DNA of 37,263 bases, from positions 1 through 37,263 of the forward strand of contig JADFKH010000003.1 in assembly GCA_022565025.1 (NCBI GenBank). The letters run 5' to 3'. Numbering within the stretch: the stretch's first letter is position 1; every line of letters begins with the position of its first letter. Below are positions 9,303-17,364 of this stretch, piece after piece. The notes below the pieces were generated by a model. That model did not search any database, was not told where the DNA came from, and saw nothing but the letters and a program-made list of their open reading frames with translations. The DNA is from Pseudomonadota bacterium (GTDB lineage Bacteria; Pseudomonadota; Gammaproteobacteria; Xanthomonadales; SZUA-36). The position numbers and the translations under genes are program-made.

Positions 9303-9339
9303 CAACATCTAATCTCTAACTATAGAGAGGAGGATGTTG
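9303..9339. repeat. interrupted inverted repeat, possible insertion-sequence end remnant
   Basis: CAACATC at 9303-9309 pairs with GATGTTG at 9333-9339, and inside it TCTCTA at 9313-9318 pairs with TAGAGA at 9323-9328 around a 4-base loop. The preceding bases, CCGGTCAATG, remind me of ends of some DDE-transposase elements, but no transposase is present. It may also be a plain hairpin downstream of the RRM gene. Confidence 0.4.
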
Positions 9340-9381
9340 AATCAACTAAGAATAGTCGTTTGATGCTGGAATGTCAGCATG

Positions 9382-9406
9382 TGGCCGACTCCAGCCTGTC
9401 GCGCCG
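9382..9406 (+). repeat. degenerate copy of the dispersed TGGCCGACTC repeat
   Basis: It begins TGGCCGACTCC like the copies at 10634 and 12312, then diverges but keeps a GCCTGTC and CCG pattern at the expected spacing. Orientation is the same. Support is weaker than for the other two copies. Confidence 0.4.
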
Positions 9407-9639
9407 TTGAGCCGAAGGCCAGTTGAGTGGAGGGAAGATGGGGTAGTCTTACCGCCGCGATGCGGAAAAGAGTGGCATTACGCCGTTTAAAGTGTCAGTT
9501 TAGCGGCTTCCGACCCCAGGCTTTTTTTCATGACGGCGACTCTTTTTGACGCGGTAAACGTTGCCTGGCTTGGCGACGGCCCAGTTGCAGGGCTCCCATA
9601 CTTCTGCGCGCATACGCACCTCTTACAAGGCAATCGCCA

Positions 9640-10491
9640 ATGTCAGATAGACTAACGGTCAAGGCGAACACCACCCTAATCCCGTTCCTTACCGCCCAGC
9701 TTCAGGGCTGGTCGCGGAGCACGATCAAGCAGCGCCTTAAAAGCGGTTGCGTCAGCGTTAACGGCAAGCAGGTTACCCGACATGACCACGACCTGCTGGC
9801 GGGCGACCAGGTGGTTGTCGAAGCCTCCGCCCGAGGCGTTTCCAGCGTGCGGCCGCAGCTCGGCATCCTCTATGAGGATCGGGACCTGATCGCCATCAAT
9901 AAACCCGCCGGGTTGTTGTCGGTTGGTTCCCGCAAAGACAAGGAGCCCCATGCGCTGGGAATACTGCGTGACCAGCTGTCGCGTCGTAACAAGTCGATAA
10001 AACTGTGGCCGGTGCACCGAATTGATCGCGATACTTCCGGGGTACTGCTCTTCGCTACCTCCCGGGAGATGCGGGAGGCGGTGATGAAGGGGTGGAAGGC
10101 CGCGGAAAAAACCTACCTTGCGATCGTGGAGGGTTGCCCAAAACATGCGGAGGGTACCATCGATCAACCGCTGCGCCTCGACCCGGTAATCTACCAGATG
10201 CATGTCGGGCCGCACCCAGACGCCAAGCGCGCGGTGACCCATTTCACCACCGAACGTAGCGTTGGTCAGCGAACTCTGTTACGGGTAGAACTGGAAACCG
10301 GCCGCCAGCATCAAATACGAGCCCACCTGGCATGGCTAGGACACTCGGTCGTAGGCGACCAACGATACGGCACGGCTGGTACGCGAATGGGCCTGCACGC
10401 TTTGCGGCTGAGTATCACCAAACCGGGAACGAATAAGTCGCTGGTATTTGAAACTCCCGCACCGGCGGATTTTTTGACGCTATTGCGCTAG
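9640..10491 (+). CDS. RluA-family pseudouridine synthase
   Basis: 283 residues. The N-terminal S4 RNA-binding domain (about 1-60) contains SRSTIKQRLKSGCVSVNGKQVT, and the catalytic domain follows. The signature HRIDRDTSG is at 126-134, with D129 the catalytic aspartate that attacks the target uridine. INKPAGLLS, then LETGRQHQIRAHLAWLGHSVVGDQRYG, are the other RluA-family blocks. It isomerises uridine to pseudouridine in rRNA or tRNA; RluA, RluC, RluD and TruC act on different sites, and the sequence does not tell me which this is. It is somewhat short for RluC or RluD (about 320). The ATG at 9640 is preceded by no strong ribosome site. It stands alone between accessory genes. Confidence 0.92.
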   Translation: MSDRLTVKANTTLIPFLTAQLQGWSRSTIKQRLKSGCVSVNGKQVTRHDHDLLAGDQVVVEASARGVSSVRPQLGILYEDRDLIAINKPAGLLSVGSRKDKEPHALGILRDQLSRRNKSIKLWPVHRIDRDTSGVLLFATSREMREAVMKGWKAAEKTYLAIVEGCPKHAEGTIDQPLRLDPVIYQMHVGPHPDAKRAVTHFTTERSVGQRTLLRVELETGRQHQIRAHLAWLGHSVVGDQRYGTAGTRMGLHALRLSITKPGTNKSLVFETPAPADFLTLLR

Positions 10492-10993
10492 TGTGTGGCG
10501 GGAGCCGGTCTGTCATCCATGATGTGTGGCGCCCCCTCCGGTGACTGCCATGGTTAGCATTGCCTCAATGCACCCTCTAGCCAGTAAACATCGACGGATG
10601 TCCCCATTTCGCAGTTACCTGAAGGGCCGCTCCTGGCCGACTCCGGCTGGTCATACCGTCGAATTTCGCATTCTTTGAATGGCTGCTTACAGGGGTGAAG
10701 CGGAATGTCGCTGTCTGCCATTGCGTATAGCTGCAGTCGACCTACAGCGGAACTTGGACGTTTCTACCTGAAAGCACAATTTACACCTGAGCTGAAGTTT
10801 TGCTTTCAACCAACAGCATACATTCTTGCAAATCCCTATCTGGCCAAGGTCCGGATGACGTCGTGTGACGCCAAGCATGCGCTCTTTATAGAAGCAGACC
10901 AAAGGATGCTATCATCGGTAGAGGACTGGAATAGGGCAAATCCATTCTCAATCACAGCATGGGGCAATAGCCAAATCAACTTATGGTGGAGCA
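10492..10993. other. 502-base spacer upstream of nirK with a dispersed repeat
   Basis: The first half holds the repeat copy at 10634-10658 and its less conserved flanks. The second half is the presumptive nirK promoter region; I see no good FNR palindrome (TTGAT-N4-ATCAA) or clear NsrR site. A 140-residue frame at 10705-11127 overlaps the nirK start and has no protein-like features, so I do not call it. Confidence 0.5.
10634..10658 (+). repeat. dispersed repeat, left copy flanking nirK
   Basis: A 25-base block, starting TGGCCGACTCCGGCTGG and ending TCATACCG, is identical to 12312-12336. Similarity continues on both sides: TGAAGG-x-C-x-GCT before, and GAATTTC-x-GC after. The pair lies in direct orientation and brackets the nirK gene about 1.7 kb apart. 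Confidence 0.85.
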
Positions 10994-12184
10994 ATGAGCT
11001 GCCAATCGCACTGGCATACAGCACTGGGACGCACGCTGGGGATTATCCTGTTAATACTCGGAACAGTCGGCGCCGGGATGAGCGCTGCCGCAGACGCATC
11101 GGGTTGGAAGATCCCCCCCGATCCTGAAATCATCAATTTCAAAAGGGCAGATGCCACGGTCGTCACGCAAACCTTGGTGGCACCGCCCTTTCTCCCGAAA
11201 CACGAGCAAGTTGCGAACGGGCCGCCAAGACTCGTCAAAATCCGCATGGACATCGTGGAACGCGAAGTAGAGATCGCACCTGGCGTATTCGTGTGGCAAA
11301 TGGCCTTCAATAACTCGGTACCGGGTCCGGTACCCGTGGTTCATCAGTATGACTGGGTGGAACTGACCCTGCACAACGGTGCATCCAGTAGGGCAAGCTT
11401 TACGATCAATGACGGCTCCGGCCCAAATATTATGCTGCACAACGTGGATTTCCACGCCTCTTCCGGTGCTTTAGGTGGCGGCGAACTTACCAAGGTAATG
11501 CCGGGACAGGAGGTGGTGCTGACTTGGCGGGCCATGAAAGCTGGCTTGTTCGTTTATCATTGCGCGCCTGGTGGGGTCATGGTCCCCTATCACGTGGTCA
11601 CCGGCGGCAACGGGGCCCTGCTAGTGTTGCCACGCAAAGGACTGCGCGATGGTTATGGCAACCCAATCCGATATGACCGAGCGTTCTACTTTGGTGAGCA
11701 AGATTACTATGTGCCTAAAAATCCGGACGGCACCTGGAAGCGCTCAATCAATTACGCCGATCAGATGGGCGACATGCTGAAAGTCATGGACGGTCTTATT
11801 CCAACCCATGTTGTCTTCAATGGCAAGACTGGTGCACTCACCACGGATATTCGCCTGGAGGCAAAAGTCGGCGAGACTGTCTTACTACTGCACTCCCAAG
11901 CCAACTATCCATCCTGGCCGCACTTGATCGGCGGACACGGTGATTGGGTCTGGCCATACGGGAAGTTCAACAACCAGCCCGATGAAGGCCTTGAATCGTG
12001 GGCTGTTGTTCCGGGTGGCACAGCCGCAGCGGTGCACACATTTCATCAACCAGGTTTGTATGTTTATCTGAATCACAACCTCATCATGGCGTTTATAAAG
12101 GACGCCAAGGCATACATCCATGTCGAGGGTGATTGGAACAACGAACTGATGGAACAAACCTCGCCACCGAGAGTCGTGGAGTAG
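10994..12184 (+). CDS. nirK: copper-containing nitrite reductase (NO-forming), periplasmic
   Basis: 396 residues with an N-terminal Sec signal (hydrophobic about 14-29, likely cleavage near SAAADA) and two cupredoxin domains. It reduces nitrite to nitric oxide in the periplasm. Type-2 copper ligands are H154, H189 and H361; the active-site pair is D152 (HNVDFH) and H310 (PHLIGGH). Type-1 copper ligands H149, C190 (FVYHCAP) and H200 (MVPYH) are present. However, the usual axial methionine, five residues after the second histidine (SGMNG), is G205 (TGGNG). C190 to H200 has one residue more than Alcaligenes NirK, as in the CAPGG class. GGTGGA eight to nine bases upstream supports the ATG at 10994. 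No nirV, NO reductase, azurin or regulator gene is adjacent, so a denitrifying or detoxifying role cannot be told. Confidence 0.95.
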   Translation: MSCQSHWHTALGRTLGIILLILGTVGAGMSAAADASGWKIPPDPEIINFKRADATVVTQTLVAPPFLPKHEQVANGPPRLVKIRMDIVEREVEIAPGVFVWQMAFNNSVPGPVPVVHQYDWVELTLHNGASSRASFTINDGSGPNIMLHNVDFHASSGALGGGELTKVMPGQEVVLTWRAMKAGLFVYHCAPGGVMVPYHVVTGGNGALLVLPRKGLRDGYGNPIRYDRAFYFGEQDYYVPKNPDGTWKRSINYADQMGDMLKVMDGLIPTHVVFNGKTGALTTDIRLEAKVGETVLLLHSQANYPSWPHLIGGHGDWVWPYGKFNNQPDEGLESWAVVPGGTAAAVHTFHQPGLYVYLNHNLIMAFIKDAKAYIHVEGDWNNELMEQTSPPRVVE

Positions 12185-12222
12185 AGTGCTCCTCGCGCTG
12201 GTTCGCCTGGTCTCAACTCTGG

Positions 12223-12290
12223 GGCTGAAAATGGTTGTATTAGTTGATCTGACCCGGCGGCCTGCGAGCCTCAGGCGAGGGTTTTCAGCC
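12223..12290 (+). repeat. inverted repeat downstream of nirK, possible terminator
   Basis: GGCTGAAAA at 12223-12231 pairs perfectly with TTTTCAGCC at 12282-12290 with 50 bases between. It begins about 40 bases after the nirK stop. The long loop and absence of a T-tract after it make a standard terminator doubtful. Confidence 0.4.
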
Positions 12291-12311
12291 TAAGCTTTGA
12301 AGGACTGCTTG

Positions 12312-12336
12312 TGGCCGACTCCGGCTGGTCATACCG
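12312..12336 (+). repeat. dispersed repeat, right copy flanking nirK
   Basis: Identical over 25 bases to 10634-10658, same orientation. Flanks are related too: TTGAAGGACTGCT before and GCTGAATTTCATGCC after. See the left copy. Confidence 0.85.
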
Positions 12337-12590
12337 CTGAATTTCATGCCTGGTGAGCACCCACTTTCTGGTGAAAAGCGGACGATTGGACCTGACCTGA
12401 GCGGACGCTGTCTGTAGGATCTAGTCTGGGCTTCTACACATTATCTAACCCGTTTCTACTCGCACAAACTTGCACTGAAGCAGGCCTGATCTCAATGGGT
12501 CTGAAGGCCTTTGCTCCTGGCCTGGAATCTGAGTTCATCTGCTATTTTATCTATAGTCCCAGGGCGCCTGGAATCACTCAACCTGGTAAT

Positions 12591-12620
12591 TCTCCAAGGA
12601 TTACTCCTTCAAGGATTACT
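12591..12620 (+). repeat. 15-base tandem duplication
   Basis: Two adjacent 15-base units, each ending CAAGGATTACT (12595-12605 and 12610-12620), end 27 bases before the priA start. Likely a slippage duplication; a regulatory role is unproven. Confidence 0.6.
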
Positions 12621-12647
12621 TGTTTTAGATGCTAGAATCATTGCGGC

Positions 12648-14825
12648 ATGATTCACCACCCGATAATCAAGGTCGCACTTCCTGTTCCACTACCACAGCT
12701 GTTTGACTATCTCCAAGCGGAAGATGGCTCCCTGACGCCTGTGGGTTCGCGGGTGCTGGTTCCTTTCGGGCGGCGAAAACTGGTGGGCATGGTCATGGGT
12801 CATGTCACGGAAAGTTCCTTGTCGCCAACACGGTTGCTGCGGATTATCCGGCCCCTGGACCAGTCCGAGCCACTGCTGGACTCCGATCTACTCGAACTCC
12901 TTGAATGGTGCTGGAAGTACTATAAACATGCACCCGGTGAAGTTGTTCTGAGCGCGCTGCCGCCGGCGTTGCGCAAGGCGGAGGGCAAGCTGCCGGCGCC
13001 ACCCGTCCATTATTTCCTCACCCAGGCCGGCCGGGAACGGCTGGAGCAACCGGCGGGCCGGCAAAAGACCCAGTACCGCATGCTCGAAACGCTGGCAGCG
13101 GGGGCGAGGGCCGCTGAAGCTTTGGTTGGCATCGGGAGTCAGTGGCGCAAAACACTGGCCCGGCTCATGGAGCAGGGCTGGGTAGAGCAGAGCCCTGCAG
13201 CAACAGATCCACCGGTTTTCGCACCCGGACCACAATTGATGGACGGGCAACAAAAAGCCGTCGATAAAATATCGCGGGACTTGCGGCACTTTCATTGTCA
13301 TTTGCTCGACGGAATCACCGGCAGCGGCAAGACCGAGGTCTACATGAGGTTGATGGAGGAGGTGCTGGCCAGGGACAGGCAGGTGCTGGTACTGGTCCCA
13401 GAAATTGGATTGACACCGCAACTGCTCAGGCGGTTCAGGCAACGCCTGGGGCTTGAACCTGCAGTGATTCACTCCGGCCTGAGCCAGGGCCAGCGGCTGG
13501 AAGCCTGGGCAGAGGCCCGAGCCGGTCGTGCTCACCTCGTCGTGGGTACGCGCTCCGCCGCGTTCACACCCATGCCCAAAGTGGGCCTGATCATCCTGGA
13601 TGAGGAGCACGATGTCTCTTTCAAGCAGCAGGATGGTTTCCGCTACTCAGCCCGGGATGTTGCCGTCAAGCGGGCAGCGCAGTTGAACATCCCCGTGGTG
13701 CTGGGCAGCGCCACCCCATCCCTGGAATCACTGCACAATGCCTTTGCCGGCAAGTACGCCTGGCACCGGTTGCGTGAGCGGGCAACCTCTGCATCCCTGC
13801 CGCGTTGGCGCGTGCTGGACCTGTGCCAGCAAAACACTTTCCACGGTTTGTCCGCAACGGCGCTCGAAGCCATGCGTGAGGCGATCGAAAGGGAAGAACA
13901 GGTCATGGTTTTTCTCAATCGCAGGGGTTATGCGCCGGTGTTGATGTGCCAGCAGTGTGGTTGGTATGGCAGCTGTGACCGTTGCGATGCACGCCTGACC
14001 TGGCACCGCAGCGCCGGCCTGTTGTGGTGCCATCATTGTGGTAGCCAGAAAAGGGTGCCAGAGCTCTGTCCCGACTGCGCGGCGGATGATTTGATGGGAG
14101 CGGGTGAGGGCACCCAGCAACTGGAAGAGGCCCTGGAGCAGCACTTTCCGGGGATTCCGGTATTGCGCTTCGACCGTGACCGCACCCGAGGTAAGGGAGT
14201 GATGGCCATGCAACTCGCCGAAGTGATGAAGGGCGAAACCTGCCTGCTGGTTGGTACCCAGATGCTGGCCAAAGGCCATCACTTCCCCAAGGTAACGCTG
14301 GTGGTGATCGTCAACATCGACCAGGCCTTGTACAGTTCGGACTACCGTGCACTCGAGCGCATGGGCCAGCTGTTGCAACAGGTCGCGGGCAGAGCGGGCC
14401 GGATGGAGATGCCTGGCACCGTAATCCTGCAAACACTGCACCCGGAACATCCGGCGCTTGAGTTGTTGTTGACCCGTGGTTATGAAGCGTTCGCCCGATG
14501 GTTGCTGGAGGAGCGTCGGGTGGCGGGGCTTCCGCCCACTGGTTACCAGGCCCTGTTGCGCGCGGAAGCTCACCAACGGTCTGATGTGGAAAAGTTTTTG
14601 CGCGAAGCAATCGAGCTGTTTCCACAGGGGGAGGCGCTTGCTCATGGTCCGATGCCGGCCATCATGGAACGGATGGGGGGGCGTTCACGAATGTACCTGA
14701 TGCTGCTCAGCCCCAGCCGGACCAGCCTGCACAGGCAGATCGATCAGTGGCTGCTGAGCCTGCGTAATTTACCTTCTTCACGCAAAACCCGGTGGGCCAT
14801 TGATATCGACCCGTATGACCAATGA
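12648..14825 (+). CDS. priA: primosomal protein N' (replication restart helicase PriA)
   Basis: 725 residues (E. coli 732). PriA recognises stalled or broken replication forks and reloads the replisome with PriB/DnaT and DnaC/DnaB; it is a 3'-to-5' superfamily 2 helicase. The N-terminal 3'-DNA-binding domain covers about 1-100. Walker A GITGSGKT is at 222-229 and the DEEH box at 318-321, followed by the aromatic-rich loop FKQQDGFRYSARD. The two-zinc module has the cysteine pattern CQQCGWYGSCDRCDA, then CHHCG and CPDC. Motifs GTQMLAKGHHFPKV and QVAGRAGR complete the helicase core. The ATG at 12648 gives MIHHPIIKVALPVPLP, a normal PriA start. It heads a run of plus-strand genes but is probably transcribed separately from the bat operon. 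Confidence 0.97.
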   Translation: MIHHPIIKVALPVPLPQLFDYLQAEDGSLTPVGSRVLVPFGRRKLVGMVMGHVTESSLSPTRLLRIIRPLDQSEPLLDSDLLELLEWCWKYYKHAPGEVVLSALPPALRKAEGKLPAPPVHYFLTQAGRERLEQPAGRQKTQYRMLETLAAGARAAEALVGIGSQWRKTLARLMEQGWVEQSPAATDPPVFAPGPQLMDGQQKAVDKISRDLRHFHCHLLDGITGSGKTEVYMRLMEEVLARDRQVLVLVPEIGLTPQLLRRFRQRLGLEPAVIHSGLSQGQRLEAWAEARAGRAHLVVGTRSAAFTPMPKVGLIILDEEHDVSFKQQDGFRYSARDVAVKRAAQLNIPVVLGSATPSLESLHNAFAGKYAWHRLRERATSASLPRWRVLDLCQQNTFHGLSATALEAMREAIEREEQVMVFLNRRGYAPVLMCQQCGWYGSCDRCDARLTWHRSAGLLWCHHCGSQKRVPELCPDCAADDLMGAGEGTQQLEEALEQHFPGIPVLRFDRDRTRGKGVMAMQLAEVMKGETCLLVGTQMLAKGHHFPKVTLVVIVNIDQALYSSDYRALERMGQLLQQVAGRAGRMEMPGTVILQTLHPEHPALELLLTRGYEAFARWLLEERRVAGLPPTGYQALLRAEAHQRSDVEKFLREAIELFPQGEALAHGPMPAIMERMGGRSRMYLMLLSPSRTSLHRQIDQWLLSLRNLPSSRKTRWAIDIDPYDQ

Positions 14826-14930
14826 CACTGCCGATTTGGATGAATTTCAGCCACAGTATTGTCGCCGAAATAATGGTTATTTTGTATACTTCCGCTTCAG
14901 TATTTGAGGCGAGTGCGCAGGACCTGTTTT

Positions 14931-15944
14931 ATGGAACCAGAAGTAAAAAAAGTTGTACTGCCGGAAAACGCTGCGATCGATGCTCATGCAGCATTCAAAT
15001 CCCTCAGCCAGACTGTCAATGAACTGATCATTGGCCAGCACCGGTTGATGGAACGATTGTTGATTGCCCTGCTCAGCAATGGACATTTGCTGGTTGAAGG
15101 TGCTCCGGGCCTGGCTAAAACAACGGCGATCAAGGTGGTTGCAGACCGGATCGAAGGTGACTTTCACCGCATTCAGTTCACACCTGATTTGCTGCCGGCC
15201 GACCTGACCGGCACTGAAATCTACCGGCCACAGGAAGGCAGTTTCGAATTTCAGCAGGGACCGATTTTTCATAACCTCATTTTGGCGGACGAAGTCAACC
15301 GGGCGCCCGCCAAGGTTCAGTCGGCTCTGTTGGAGGCCATGGGAGAGCACCAGGTGACGGTGGGGCGCGTTACCTATCGCCTGCCGAAATTGTTCCTGGT
15401 CATGGCCACGCAGAACCCGATTGAGCAAGAAGGTACCTATCCCTTGCCGGAGGCTCAGCTTGACCGTTTCCTGATGCAGGTTTCGATTGGCTACCCCGAC
15501 GCCGAGTCGGAACAACTCATTCTCGAACTGGCTCGCCAGCAGGCGCGTGATGAGTTGGGTGCGACTTCCTCCCCAGGCACGATGGTAACCCAGCAACAGG
15601 TATTTTGTGCACAAAGAGCGGTGCTGGATCTGTACCTTGCACCGGCCCTGCAGGAATACATCGTGCAGCTGGTGCTGGCCACACGTGATCCGGGTAGCTG
15701 GGATAAGGACCTGTCAAAACTGGTGAGTTATGGAGCAAGCCCCAGGGCAACCATCGGCCTTGACCGCTGTGCGCGGGCCAGGGCCTGGCTGGATGGTCGG
15801 GACTACGCGTCTCCCGATGACATACAAGCAATGATTCACGATGTCATGCGTCACCGGGTGTTGCTTTCCTATGAAGCGGAAGCCGATGGCGTCACCGTCG
15901 ATGAACTGGTCAACCGTCTGCTGGAACTGGTTCCGGTCCCATGA
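14931..15944 (+). CDS. MoxR-family AAA+ ATPase
   Basis: 337 residues from the ATG at 14931; an upstream in-frame TTG at 14904 would add nine residues but looks less natural. Walker A GAPGLAKT is at 57-64, Walker B is LILADEVNR with D120-E121, and sensor 1 lies in MATQNPIEQEGTYPLPEAQLDRF. MoxR ATPases act as chaperone-like partners that mature or activate VWA-domain protein complexes. It is the first gene of the six-gene moxR-DUF58-DUF4381-batA-batB-batD cluster, and its stop overlaps the next start by four bases (ATGA). TATACT at 14886-14891 could be the -10 box of the operon promoter. Confidence 0.95.
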   Translation: MEPEVKKVVLPENAAIDAHAAFKSLSQTVNELIIGQHRLMERLLIALLSNGHLLVEGAPGLAKTTAIKVVADRIEGDFHRIQFTPDLLPADLTGTEIYRPQEGSFEFQQGPIFHNLILADEVNRAPAKVQSALLEAMGEHQVTVGRVTYRLPKLFLVMATQNPIEQEGTYPLPEAQLDRFLMQVSIGYPDAESEQLILELARQQARDELGATSSPGTMVTQQQVFCAQRAVLDLYLAPALQEYIVQLVLATRDPGSWDKDLSKLVSYGASPRATIGLDRCARARAWLDGRDYASPDDIQAMIHDVMRHRVLLSYEAEADGVTVDELVNRLLELVPVP

Positions 15945-16873
15945 ATCTGGCCCGCCGCCCTGACCATGACGGGGATGGTATTCACCTTTGCGCGGCAGAG
16001 CTTATCTCTTTGCGGCCGCGATGCCACGCGCTCAGACTGCCCATGCGGCAACCTGCAGCCTCGTCAATGGCGGGTGCCTACCGATCGAGGTTTCGTGGCC
16101 GTGGCATGGACTTCCTTGAATCGAGAAATTATCAGCCGGGTGACGACATCAGGAATATGGACTGGCGGGTGACCGCGCGCACCGGCCGGCCGCATACCAA
16201 GGTGTTCCAGGAAGAGCGGGAGCGGCCGGTACTGGTCGTGCTGGACGCGAGTCCCAGCCTGTATTTTGGTACGCGACGGGTATTAAAATCTGTAGCCGCT
16301 GGGCAAATCGCTGCCGCCGTAGCCTGGTCAACCGTGCGGCGTGGTGACCGCATCGGTGGATTTTTTTTCGCACCGGGGCGCCATCGTGAACTGAGGCCGG
16401 CCGGTGGCCGCCGGGGCGCGATGAGGATGATCCAGGGACTGGTGGACTGGTTGCAGCCTGAACAGGTCTGGGCTGAAGCACCCGAACCGTTGTCCAGTGC
16501 GCTGGCACGGGTACGCCATACCGTTCGCCCCGGCAGCCTGGTCATTATCATCAGCGATTTTTTTGGCCTGGACGAAAATTGTAACCGGCATCTGTCCCGC
16601 TTACGGCAGCACAATGACGTGATTGGCTGCCAGGTCCTCGATGCTGCCGAGCATCAACTCCCCGCCGGACATTACCCGATAACGGATGGTGAACAACTCT
16701 CGGTACTGGACATGGGGCGCAAAGATTCGAGAAGCAAGTACGAGGACATGAGCTTCAGGCATCTCGATGAGCCCCGCCGGCTGTTTCAAAAGCACCAGTG
16801 TGGCTGGCTGGTGCTGCATACCAGTGACGACCCGGTAGAGGTCCTGGGCCGTGAATTGCGCATACTGGTATAG
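15941..16873 (+). CDS. DUF58 domain protein (Bat/MoxR cluster)
   Basis: 310 residues. The DUF58 signature RGRGMDFLESRNYQPGDDIRNMDW lies at about 52-75, followed by a VWA-like fold: VLVVLDASPS, where D102, S104 and S106 form a MIDAS-like motif. VIIISDFF sits at the later strand. No signal peptide or membrane span is seen. These proteins accompany MoxR ATPases and VWA proteins in many bacteria; the biochemical role is not established. The ATG at 15941 overlaps the moxR stop, so translation is probably coupled. The first ~45 residues are arginine-rich and poorly conserved-looking. An internal start is possible, but the overlap supports the one given. Confidence 0.9.
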   Translation: MNLARRPDHDGDGIHLCAAELISLRPRCHALRLPMRQPAASSMAGAYRSRFRGRGMDFLESRNYQPGDDIRNMDWRVTARTGRPHTKVFQEERERPVLVVLDASPSLYFGTRRVLKSVAAGQIAAAVAWSTVRRGDRIGGFFFAPGRHRELRPAGGRRGAMRMIQGLVDWLQPEQVWAEAPEPLSSALARVRHTVRPGSLVIIISDFFGLDENCNRHLSRLRQHNDVIGCQVLDAAEHQLPAGHYPITDGEQLSVLDMGRKDSRSKYEDMSFRHLDEPRRLFQKHQCGWLVLHTSDDPVEVLGRELRILV

Positions 16874-16887
16874 GCCTAATATTGCCA

Positions 16888-17364
16888 ATGAATACCGACC
16901 CGTCACAATTACTTGCCCAGTTGCAGGACATTCATGCGGTGGGTAGACCCCTGTGGTGGCCACCGGCTATTGGCTGGTGGGTGTTGGCCCTGGTGCTGCT
17001 GTTCCTGATGGTTGTTGCCACCCGGTTTTTGCGGCTGAAGCTGGCAGCACGCAAGCGCCGCCATGAGTGGCTGCGGGCACTGGATGCCATAGGCCGGGAG
17101 CTGGATCCACAACGTGATGCCCATCAGTACCTGGCCAGCCTGAATCGTCTGTTCAGGGCGGTTGCACTTAAGGCTTTTCCTGGCACCGGCTGTGCCGGCT
17201 TGCAGGGGGAAGAGTGGGTAATATTCATCAGCTCATTGCTGCCTGAAAATGCAGATTACTCCAGCCTGGCAGCCCTTGCCCGGGGGCCGTATGAGCCTGT
17301 CCCTCGGTTCGATGTTCAGTCCCTGGCTGCGCATGCCAGAGTGTGGGTGCGCCTCTATGGTTGA
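16888..17364 (+). CDS. DUF4381 membrane protein (Bat cluster)
   Basis: 158 residues from the ATG at 16888; a TTG six bases earlier is in frame but unlikely. It opens with an amphipathic segment and PLWWPPAIGWW, then one transmembrane helix at about 29-45 (VLALVLLFLMVVATRFL), then a basic helical cytosolic domain. The PL-x-WPP-x-GWW motif before the helix is characteristic of DUF4381 proteins, which sit between DUF58 and batA in proteobacterial clusters. A structural or scaffolding role at the inner membrane is inferred. Its end overlaps the batA start by eight bases. Confidence 0.88.
   Translation: MNTDPSQLLAQLQDIHAVGRPLWWPPAIGWWVLALVLLFLMVVATRFLRLKLAARKRRHEWLRALDAIGRELDPQRDAHQYLASLNRLFRAVALKAFPGTGCAGLQGEEWVIFISSLLPENADYSSLAALARGPYEPVPRFDVQSLAAHARVWVRLYG

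Larger units (their letters stand above)
9185..9639. other. 455-base spacer with hairpin and repeat remnants
   Basis: I see no gene here. It contains an imperfect 37-base hairpin (9303-9339), a degenerate copy of the repeat that flanks nirK (9382-9406), a T-rich run near 9521-9528, and a stretch (about 9562-9632) weakly resembling the candidate small RNA at 6671-6740. The last part serves as leader for the pseudouridine synthase gene. Confidence 0.5.
12185..12647. other. 463-base spacer between nirK and priA
   Basis: No gene seen. It holds an inverted repeat (12223-12290), the right copy of the dispersed repeat (12312-12336) with GGTGAAAAGCGGAC-like flank, and a short tandem duplication (12591-12620) just before priA. 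TAGAAT near 12635 resembles a -10 box very close to the priA start, without a convincing -35. Confidence 0.5.

Noticed and set aside
10705..11127. 140-residue plus-strand frame upstream of and overlapping nirK
   Set aside because: It has no ribosome site, no recognisable motif, an irregular composition, overlaps a certain gene and begins in the repeat flank.
13728..14645. 305-residue minus-strand frame inside priA
   Set aside because: Rich in His, Gln and Arg as expected from the antisense of a GC-rich gene; priA itself is unambiguous.
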